Made by a program: the position numbers and the translations under genes. The notes below the pieces were generated by a model. The model did no database searches and was not told the origin of the DNA. It saw nothing but the letters and a program-made list of their open reading frames with translations. 5,874 bases of DNA, from contig CAYRMW010000079.1 of the NCBI GenBank assembly GCA_964425595.1, forward strand, positions 1-5,874. The letters run 5' to 3'. Shown one piece after another: positions 1 to 5,186 of this stretch. The stretch's first letter is position 1; the number at the start of each line of letters is the position of its first letter. This DNA is from Caccovicinus sp964425595. GTDB lineage: Bacteria > Bacillota > Clostridia > Lachnospirales > Lachnospiraceae.

Positions 1-55
1 GTAGAGCAGTAGACTCTTAATCTATTTGTCCAGGGTTCGAGTCCCTGAAGGCGCA
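1..55 (+). tRNA. tRNA-Lys (anticodon CTT), 5' end cut off by the window
   Basis: The 3' three quarters of a tRNA that reads the lysine codon AAG. The D-stem 3' strand GAGC is at 4-7. The anticodon stem GTAGA (9-13) pairs with TCTAT (21-25), with one G-T pair, around the loop CTCTTAA (14-20), which puts anticodon CTT at 16-18. The T arm is CAGGG (31-35), loop TTCGAGT (36-42) and CCCTG (43-47). The 3' acceptor strand AAGGCGC (48-54) and discriminator A55 follow. The next bases are CTG, so the CCA tail is not encoded and must be added by CCA-adding enzyme. The 5' acceptor strand and most of the D arm lie before the window; GCGCCTT is expected there. Confidence 0.95.
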
Positions 56-63
56 CTGGAAAG

Positions 64-110
64 CACTGTTTTTGCAGGCATGGTGAACTGCGGGGACGGT
101 GTTTTTTTTT
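64..110 (+). terminator. Intrinsic terminator of the tRNA-Lys transcript
   Basis: A 14-bp stem is formed by 64-77 and 88-101, with five G-U wobbles and no mismatch, closing a 10-nt loop (78-87). It is followed at once by nine T residues (102-110). It starts 9 nt after the tRNA 3' end, so it fits a terminator for the tRNA transcription unit. The wobbles become A-C mismatches on the other strand, so it should act only on + strand transcripts. Confidence 0.85.
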
Positions 111-148
111 ATGCGTTTGCGGTTCCGGCGGCCGCGCGTTATAAAGGG

Positions 149-204
149 AAGGAGACGGCCCGGCAGGATCCGAAATATTTCGAATCCCGCCAGGCTGTCT
201 CCTT
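149..204 (-). terminator. 56-nt loopless palindrome, probable terminator of the lipoprotein operon
   Basis: Arms 149-176 and 177-204 mirror each other about a centre between 176 and 177. Only three of 28 positions mismatch (161/192, 165/188, 170/183), and one pair (157/196) is G-U. The outer arm is AAGGAGAC/GTCTCCTT and the centre is CGAAATATTTCG. It lies about 45 nt past the stop codon of the - strand lipoprotein gene, in the gap between converging transcription units. On the - strand the following bases are CCCTTTAT and on the + strand TTGTAT, so neither side has a long T tract. It could be a weak or bidirectional terminator, or a small palindromic repeat element. Confidence 0.6.
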
Positions 205-249
205 TTGTATGTCAGGGTTTGGTCGTCGGTATGGACCGCTTTGCCGGCC

Positions 250-1869
250 TTATCCGAAGATCCGCCATGCGCAGATAAAGTTGTTTGCCCACCAGGAACT
301 GAGCGAGTGATGGATCACGCGGCCGTTGCTGGAGGAGGCGTCGATGACCGTACCGCCGCCGGCAGCGATTCCCACATGGCCGGATACGACTACGATATCA
401 CCGGCCTGGATGTCGGAGAAATTCGTGATCTTGGTGTAGCGGCCCACATTGCGCCAGCCGGAAGAGGTGATGTAGCTCTGATTTACCCCGACCTGATTCA
501 GGCACCAGTACACAAACCCGGAACAGTCGAACGAATTCGGCCCTTTGGCGCCCCATACATAGGGGGAGCCAAGCTTGGATTTCGCGACGGCGATCAGGGA
601 TTCGACGCCTCCGGCCATGCTGATCGTACCGCCGGAGGAGGAGCCGGAGCTGCCGGAGCTGCTTCCGGAAGAACCGCCGGAGGAGCTGCCGGAGCTGCCG
701 GAACTGCTTCCGGAAGAACCGCCGGAGGAACTGCCGGAGCGCGCTCTGCTTACATTGTCGCCGGTCAGCTTGGCCATGGTCTGCGCGCCGACCGTGCCGT
801 CTACGGTAAGGCCGTTCTGGCTCTGGAAGGAACGGACGGCATTCTCGGTGATCTCACCAAAATATCCGGTCACGTTTGCGGAAGACAGGTAACCGTACTG
901 GCTTAAGAGCGTCTGTACTTTGGAAACGCTTTCGCCTTCATCGCCGAGACGAAGGCCCATTGCTTTGGCGTCGGAGCTGTTTAAGACCGCCCTTGTGCTG
1001 GGGCCAAGATAGCCGTCCACGACAAGGTCATTTCTGGCCTGAAACTGCTTGACTGCGTTTACGGTATCCTGGCCGTAGGCGCCGTCCGGCTCGGTGAACA
1101 GATAGCCCAGCTCCTTCAGGCGTTCCTGGCAGGCCAGGACCAGATCGCTCTTATCGCCGAAGGCCAGAAGGTTGGCCTTGACTTCATCGGAATAGAGAAG
1201 GTTCACGGTCTGCTGGCCGACCTTGCCGTCCTGGGTCAATCCGTTTAATTCCTGAAGCTTCAGCACGGCTTCTTCGGTCGTGTCGCCAAAGTTCCCGGTG
1301 ATCAGGTCTTCGGTGGCCAGGTAGCCCAGTTCGAAGAGGCGGGTCTGGATCCGCTCGATATCGTCACCCTGATCGCCTTTCTGCGCTGCGTAATACTTCG
1401 CGTCCGATGACATGATCGCTTCGTAGGTGGAATTGCCGACGATGCCGTCCTGGGCCAGGTCATTCTGCCGCTGGAAGATCTTCACCGCGCGCTCGGTCTG
1501 CGTGCCGAAATATTCGGTGGGTTCATCAGAATCCATGAAGCCCAGTTCCATCAGCCGCTCCTGCAGCTGCGCGACGGCTGCGTGGGTCTCGCCGACCCGC
1601 AGGTATTCCGGCATGGGGGTCGCGTCAGGAACCGTCATCTGCAGTTCCGGGAGGATCTGGCCGCTGGGGCTTAAGGGAGGGATCGTCTCCGGCGCGGTGG
1701 TGACCACGACGTCAAGAGAGGTTTCTTCTGTCTCGCTCTCCGTGTCTGTCTCCGTAGCAGAAGAGGAGAGCTGCTGCCGGCAGCCTGCGGCGAACAGACT
1801 CAGGCAGGCCGCTGTGACCAGGAACCCGGCATAGATTCGGACCCGGCTTTTTGGTGTCTTGTATTTCAT
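250..1869 (-). CDS. Cell-wall hydrolase lipoprotein: four PG_binding_1 repeats plus NlpC/P60 endopeptidase
   Basis: A 539-residue exported enzyme expected to cut peptidoglycan stem peptides; NlpC/P60 proteins are usually D,L-endopeptidases acting next to gamma-D-Glu. A basic N-terminus and hydrophobic stretch (12-28) lead to a lipobox-like FAAGC with Cys30 as the likely lipidation site; Ala at -3 is less usual. A Ser/Thr/Glu-rich linker (about 34-58) precedes four peptidoglycan-binding repeats (about 90-153, 161-226, 235-297, 305-369). Each ends in a DGxxGxxT motif (at 141, 214, 285, 357; spacing 71-73 residues). A Ser/Gly linker (378-414) connects to the NlpC/P60 domain (about 420-539), with catalytic Cys449 in DCSGF and His498 in SGHVGI. 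The usual third catalytic residue, often His, appears to be Asp510 in VIDAS. The ATG at 1869 has an AAAGGA site 8 nt upstream. It is the last gene of the operon, 48 nt behind the kinase gene. The domain call is firm; substrate chemistry and linkage to the kinase signal are inferred. Confidence 0.96.
   Translation of the reverse strand: MKYKTPKSRVRIYAGFLVTAACLSLFAAGCRQQLSSSATETDTESETEETSLDVVVTTAPETIPPLSPSGQILPELQMTVPDATPMPEYLRVGETHAAVAQLQERLMELGFMDSDEPTEYFGTQTERAVKIFQRQNDLAQDGIVGNSTYEAIMSSDAKYYAAQKGDQGDDIERIQTRLFELGYLATEDLITGNFGDTTEEAVLKLQELNGLTQDGKVGQQTVNLLYSDEVKANLLAFGDKSDLVLACQERLKELGYLFTEPDGAYGQDTVNAVKQFQARNDLVVDGYLGPSTRAVLNSSDAKAMGLRLGDEGESVSKVQTLLSQYGYLSSANVTGYFGEITENAVRSFQSQNGLTVDGTVGAQTMAKLTGDNVSRARSGSSSGGSSGSSSGSSGSSSGGSSGSSSGSSGSSSGGTISMAGGVESLIAVAKSKLGSPYVWGAKGPNSFDCSGFVYWCLNQVGVNQSYITSSGWRNVGRYTKITNFSDIQAGDIVVVSGHVGIAAGGGTVIDASSSNGRVIHHSLSSWWANNFICAWRIFG
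628..740 (-). repeat. 45-bp tandem repeat encoding the Ser/Gly linker
   Basis: About 2.5 copies of a 45-bp unit; ACCGCCGGAGGA recurs at 628, 673 and 718 on the + strand. In the lipoprotein this gives a 15-residue unit of only Ser and Gly (SSSGGSSGSSSGSSG) repeated twice plus a partial copy, within residues 378-414. The copies differ at a few bases. It forms a flexible tether between the wall-binding repeats and the catalytic domain. Repeats of this kind can change in copy number by slippage without breaking the frame, since 45 is a multiple of three. Confidence 0.88.
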
Positions 1870-1877
1870 GAAAAGGA

Positions 1878-1883
1878 TCCTTT
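1878..1883 (-). promoter_or_regulatory. Ribosome binding site of the lipoprotein gene, inside a 12-bp palindrome
   Basis: On the - strand AAAGGA lies 8 nt before the ATG at 1869 and supports that start. It is the left half of a perfect palindrome, AAAGGATCCTTT (1872-1883). The mRNA could form a small AAAG/CUUU stem that partly hides the site. The stem is short and any effect on translation is a guess. Confidence 0.6.
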
Positions 1884-1892
1884 CTTTCGCGC

Positions 1893-1917
1893 AACGTATT
1901 AATTGCCAAATTACGTT
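1893..1917 (-). repeat. Small inverted repeat between kinase and lipoprotein genes
   Basis: The 6-bp arms AACGTA (1893-1898) and TACGTT (1912-1917) enclose 13 nt in the 48-nt gap, directly after the kinase stop codon. The loop also carries an ATT/AAT pair. It may form a weak intercistronic hairpin in the operon mRNA, or be chance in an AT-rich gap. It has no T tract, so I do not call it a terminator, and I see no convincing separate promoter here. Confidence 0.3.
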
Positions 1918-4269
1918 TTATTCTAGCACATTTTCTTCTTGATTTCTACCGTCGTTCCTCTTTTTCACAGGAAATTTTACGTAAACCTTAAACAGGTCGC
2001 CGTCGATCACCAGCTGAAAGATCCCGTTCTGCAGCTGGGTCAGGCTCTGGGCAATGGACAGGCCAAGCCCGCTTCCTTCCGTGGCGCGGGAGGAATCCCC
2101 CCGGACAAAGCGTTCCGTCAGCTCTTCGCTTGAGATGTTCAAAGGATGCTGGGAAATATTCTTTATGGTGAACACGACCGTATCGTCTTCCAGGACCATG
2201 TCCACGTAGATGCGGCTGTGTTCCATGGCGTATTTAAATGCGTTATTATAAAGGTTTTCCAGAACACGCCACAGCCGCCGTCCGTCGGCTTCGATCAGTA
2301 TGGACTGTTCCGGAAGGCGGCTGATCAGTTCCAGGTTCCTGAGCGTGAACTTTTCCTTGAATTCGCCGTTTGTCTGCTGCACCAGTTCCACGAAGTCGAT
2401 GTCGGAGATCTCCAGTTTCAGATTGCCGGAACTGGCCTTGGAAGCCTCGACCAGATCCTCGGTCAGGGTCTTTAACCGCTGGGATTTCTGCTCCAGCACT
2501 TCCAGATAGCTTTGTATTTTCTCGTTCTGGATATTCTCGCGCTTGATCAGATCGACATAGTTGATGATGGAGGTAAGCGGCGTCTTTAAGTCGTGGGACA
2601 CATTGGTGATCAGGTCCGCCTTGAACCGCTCGCTCTTTACCTTCTCCTGAAGGGCGGTATCCAGGTTTTTGCCGATATGATTAATGTGGTCGGCGGTGGC
2701 CTTCTGCTTCCCGGTAAACTCATTGACGTCGACACAGTAGCTGATATCGCCGGAGGCGATATTGGTGATGGCCTGCCGGATCTTGTCATCCTGGAGGGCT
2801 TTCCGGGTTACATAGAGGAAAACCAGAAGATCGAGCACGGCCAGGATCAGGATCAGCGCGGCAAGTAGGAGCTGGTGGAGCAGCGATTCCAGGTTAAGGA
2901 GCAGATAGACGCTGCCGGCGACCAGGATGATATTGGCTGCCACAAAGAACATGTAGGTATAGGCTGCGCTGTGCGAGGTCGCTTCCTGGGTAAAATAGTT
3001 CTGCATTTCCGCAATGGACTTTCGCACCCAGCTTCCCTGCCATAAGATGCCTGCCTTATAGCGGCGAAGAAGGCTGAAAAAGCACAGAAGGCTGATCAGA
3101 TAAATGAGCACAAAGATCATGAGCCGTTCAAAAAAGTACCAGTTTTCGGCGTCAATGATCAGGTGGAGCAGACGAAACCCCGCCACCTTTCCCAGATAGC
3201 AGACGATCGTGCCCGCGACCAGAAAGAACAGGATACAGCCTTCCGCACTCATGTGATCCAGGGGACGCAGCTGCACCGCGTCATCCAGGCTGCCGGTTTC
3301 GTGGCCGCAGACCACGATCAGGTAGATCAGGGAAAACAGGCATCCCAGTATGCCGAAGCCCATAAGGCCAAGGCCGCGGATCGTCCAGGCGCGCATGCTT
3401 TCATAGGATGCAAAGCCGCTGGTATATGCATCGGCGTAGGGGAAGTTGGTGTCTACGGAGATGATGAAGTGCCGGAACGTCTGTTCATTGAATTCGGTCT
3501 TCTTGACCAGGTCCTTAATGTAGGTGGGGACCTGGGACATATTCGTATCGACATTCAGATCATCCGCGGTGTATTCCGCGTACAGACCGAAGTGCCGTGT
3601 TTTTTCCCAGGACGGACTGGTAACATTGGTGTAAACCACCGTGTCGCCCTCCAGCATCTCGTTCTCATTGACGCAGGTCAGCTGGAACGAAAGGTTGGAG
3701 GGGGAGGAGATCATGTTGTAGTATACATAACAATAGCGGCTGTACGTGGTCAGCACTTCGTAACAAAGCTCCTGCATCTCGGCAAGCGCGTGACCGGGTC
3801 CGGCGCTCGGATTCGGATTCGGGTCGTAGGCTTTGTACTCCACCAGGACGGTCTTGTTCTGGTAGGGGGTCTCCGATGGGGAAACGATCGTGATCGTCCC
3901 GTCGTCCTGGAGGAAATAGCCGTAGTACTCACTGATTTCCCGGATCTCGTTCAGCGTATAGGAAATGGTGGCGTCCGAGCTGGAGGAAACCTCGCGAAGC
4001 CGCAGGATTTCCAGTTCACCGTCCGGCTCGCCGTCCGTCTCGAAAGCATCCCGCAGGGTGGCATAGTCAAAAATTGCCCGCACATCGGACTGGAGCTGGT
4101 TGTAAAATAAGTCGGACTCTGTGTAGGACTCGCTTCGGATCCAGGCGATGCCCCTGCCGAAATTGGAATTCACATACAGGATGGCAATGCTTGCGATCAC
4201 CAGGCACAGGCAGATCAGGTGGATAATGACCGCCAGATTCTTCTTCGGGTGGATACGGTTGGTACTCAT
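1918..4269 (-). CDS. Sensor histidine kinase with large extracytoplasmic domain and six predicted membrane segments
   Basis: A 783-residue membrane kinase, partner of the response regulator encoded just upstream. Predicted layout: TM1 11-32; extracytoplasmic region about 33-295; TM2 about 299-321; TM3 344-362; TM4 383-400; TM5 436-459; TM6 464-487; then a HAMP-like or coiled linker (488-545). The cytoplasmic kinase core follows: H box SHDLKTP with phospho-acceptor His559, N box ENLYNNAFKY (671-680), F-box-like ERFVRGD (719-725) and G2 box GSGLGLSIA (732-740). The classic DxGxG (G1) motif is absent; KNIS (703-706) stands in its place, which I recall as typical of a clostridial kinase subgroup. 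The extracytoplasmic region has three Cys (169, 180, 199) and no fold I recognise, so the signal is unknown. The ATG at 4269 follows an AAAGG 12 nt upstream; no later Met is plausible, because TM1 starts at residue 11. The 24-nt gap from the regulator stop indicates co-transcription and probably translational coupling. Confidence 0.97.
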   Translation of the reverse strand: MSTNRIHPKKNLAVIIHLICLCLVIASIAILYVNSNFGRGIAWIRSESYTESDLFYNQLQSDVRAIFDYATLRDAFETDGEPDGELEILRLREVSSSSDATISYTLNEIREISEYYGYFLQDDGTITIVSPSETPYQNKTVLVEYKAYDPNPNPSAGPGHALAEMQELCYEVLTTYSRYCYVYYNMISSPSNLSFQLTCVNENEMLEGDTVVYTNVTSPSWEKTRHFGLYAEYTADDLNVDTNMSQVPTYIKDLVKKTEFNEQTFRHFIISVDTNFPYADAYTSGFASYESMRAWTIRGLGLMGFGILGCLFSLIYLIVVCGHETGSLDDAVQLRPLDHMSAEGCILFFLVAGTIVCYLGKVAGFRLLHLIIDAENWYFFERLMIFVLIYLISLLCFFSLLRRYKAGILWQGSWVRKSIAEMQNYFTQEATSHSAAYTYMFFVAANIILVAGSVYLLLNLESLLHQLLLAALILILAVLDLLVFLYVTRKALQDDKIRQAITNIASGDISYCVDVNEFTGKQKATADHINHIGKNLDTALQEKVKSERFKADLITNVSHDLKTPLTSIINYVDLIKRENIQNEKIQSYLEVLEQKSQRLKTLTEDLVEASKASSGNLKLEISDIDFVELVQQTNGEFKEKFTLRNLELISRLPEQSILIEADGRRLWRVLENLYNNAFKYAMEHSRIYVDMVLEDDTVVFTIKNISQHPLNISSEELTERFVRGDSSRATEGSGLGLSIAQSLTQLQNGIFQLVIDGDLFKVYVKFPVKKRNDGRNQEENVLE

Positions 4270-4293
4270 GAATGTGTTCTGCCTTTCTATGCT

Positions 4294-4989
4294 TTACTGC
4301 TTTTCAATCTTGTATCCCACGCCCCACACGACTTTCAGGTATCTTGGCTCCCGGGGATTGATCTCGATCTTTTCCCGGATATGGCGGATATGAACGGCTA
4401 CGGTGTTGTCGGCGCCGATGGCTTCCTCGTTCCAGATCTGTTCGTAAATTTCATCAATGGAAAAAACCTTTCCCGCGTTTTTGACCAGGAGCAGAAGGAT
4501 ATTGTATTCAATCGGCGTCAGCTTAATGGGCTCCCCGTCCACGGTGACTTCCTTATTGTCATCATTGATCTGAAGGCCGCCGCACTTGTACACCTGGTCG
4601 GCCGTCTGCTGGTTTAAATTTCCCAGCTGTGTGTACCGGCGCAGGTGGGATTTCACCCGGGCCATCAGCTCCAGGGGATTAAAGGGCTTGGTAATGTAGT
4701 CGTCCGCGCCGATATTCAGTCCCAGGATCTTATCGGTATCTTCGGATTTCGCGGAGAGGATAATGATCGGGATGCTGCTAGTCTCCCTCACCTTGAGGGT
4801 GGTGCGGATCCCGTCCAGTCCGGGCATCATCACATCCAGGATCATCAGATCCACCGAATTGCTGTCCAGAAGCTTAAGCGCTTCGGCGCCGTCGTAGGCC
4901 TTGATCACGTGAAAGCCTTCGCCGGTCAGGTAGATATCTATCGCTTCGACGATCTGCTCATCGTCATCGCACACTAAGATTGTCGCCAT
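4294..4989 (-). CDS. OmpR/PhoB-family DNA-binding response regulator
   Basis: A 231-residue two-component regulator. The receiver domain (about 3-115) has the acidic pocket DDD (8-10), phospho-acceptor Asp52 in MILDVMMPG, the switch residue Ser79 in IIILSA, and Lys101 in ITKPF. The winged-helix domain (about 134-229) has KLTPIEYNILLLL at its start, a probable recognition helix NTVAVHIRHIREKI (195-208) and the terminal hairpin VVWGVGYKIE. The length is normal for the family. The frame stays open to an ATG at 5061, but I choose the start at 4989. The receiver begins there at once, and AAAGGAGG (4997-5004) sits 7 nt upstream, while the extra 24 residues resemble no receiver sequence and overlap the promoter. 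It is the first gene of the three-gene operon. It should be phosphorylated by the downstream kinase; its targets probably include its own promoter and hence the lipoprotein gene (inference). The resemblance to WalR/PhoP/VanR types is too general to justify a symbol. Confidence 0.98.
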   Translation of the reverse strand: MATILVCDDDEQIVEAIDIYLTGEGFHVIKAYDGAEALKLLDSNSVDLMILDVMMPGLDGIRTTLKVRETSSIPIIILSAKSEDTDKILGLNIGADDYITKPFNPLELMARVKSHLRRYTQLGNLNQQTADQVYKCGGLQINDDNKEVTVDGEPIKLTPIEYNILLLLVKNAGKVFSIDEIYEQIWNEEAIGADNTVAVHIRHIREKIEINPREPRYLKVVWGVGYKIEKQ

Positions 4990-4996
4990 GAAAAAA

Positions 4997-5004
4997 CCTC
5001 CTTT
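4997..5004 (-). promoter_or_regulatory. Strong ribosome binding site that fixes the regulator start
   Basis: AAAGGAGG on the - strand, 7 nt before the ATG at 4989. This near-consensus Shine-Dalgarno sequence rules in favour of the internal start over the ATG at 5061, which has no such site. Confidence 0.88.
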
Positions 5005-5052
5005 GCGGGACCGGAGTTGCTGCTGCGGGTCAGGATCCGGCCATCTGGTTTG

Positions 5053-5058
5053 ATTATA
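5053..5058 (-). promoter_or_regulatory. Probable -10 box (TATAAT) of the two-component operon
   Basis: A perfect TATAAT on the - strand about 64 nt before the regulator ATG. Transcription would start near 5046, leaving a leader of roughly 56 nt. The hexamer 17 nt further up is TATGTT (5076-5081), a poor match to TTGACA. A promoter with a good -10 and a poor -35 often needs an activator, which fits the direct repeats just upstream. Confidence 0.55.
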
Positions 5059-5083
5059 CACTACATTTTCGATAGAACATATT

Positions 5084-5102
5084 ACAATTTCATGAACAAT
5101 TT
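5084..5102 (-). promoter_or_regulatory. Heptamer direct repeat, candidate response-regulator operator
   Basis: On the - strand AAATTGT occurs twice (5096-5102 and 5084-5090), separated by 5 nt, so the period is 12 bp or about one helical turn. It lies just upstream of the weak -35 region, at roughly -38 to -56 from the inferred start. Tandem half-sites about one turn apart are the usual target of OmpR/PhoB-type dimers. The repeat is seen; its use by the neighbouring regulator is inference. Confidence 0.42.
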
Positions 5103-5136
5103 GCGAATTCGGCAGCCGGGTGGACTGCGCAAGATA

Positions 5137-5164
5137 CCGGCGGCCGTCTTAAGACAGCCGCCGG
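5137..5164 (-). terminator. 28-nt loopless palindrome after glgB, possible terminator
   Basis: The arms 5137-5150 and 5151-5164 are GC-rich (CCGGCGGC outer part) around GTCTTAAGAC, with one mismatch (5145/5156). It begins 22 nt after the glgB stop codon, where a terminator would be expected. On the - strand the bases after it are TATCTTGCGC, a poor T tract, and the T-rich stretch lies before it instead. Termination is therefore likely but not typical of the intrinsic type. Confidence 0.5.
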
Positions 5165-5186
5165 CAAAAGAAAAAGTCGATGTAGG

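Noticed and set aside
26..310. An open frame starting inside the tRNA gene.
   Set aside because: It overlaps the tRNA, its terminator and the palindrome, and has no protein-like character.
628..740. A possible CRISPR-like array.
   Set aside because: The 45-bp units are directly adjacent with no unique spacers and encode an in-frame Ser/Gly linker.
205..906. A Gly/Ala-rich + strand open frame, and a Pro/Glu-rich one at 575-892.
   Set aside because: Both are antisense readings of the Ser/Gly linker repeat and NlpC/P60 domain, and their low complexity comes from the 45-bp repeat.
1884..1910. TTGGCA on the - strand as a -35 box of a separate lipoprotein promoter.
   Set aside because: No acceptable -10 hexamer lies at 16-18 nt spacing.
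3163..4110. A 315-codon open frame on the + strand opposite the kinase gene.
   Set aside because: It lies wholly antisense to a clear kinase gene, resembles no family I know, and is explained by the GC-rich codon use of the real gene.
4990..5061. A 24-residue N-terminal extension of the response regulator from the ATG at 5061.
   Set aside because: It would overlap the TATAAT box and the strong ribosome binding site, and receiver domains start directly at the MATILVCDDD segment.
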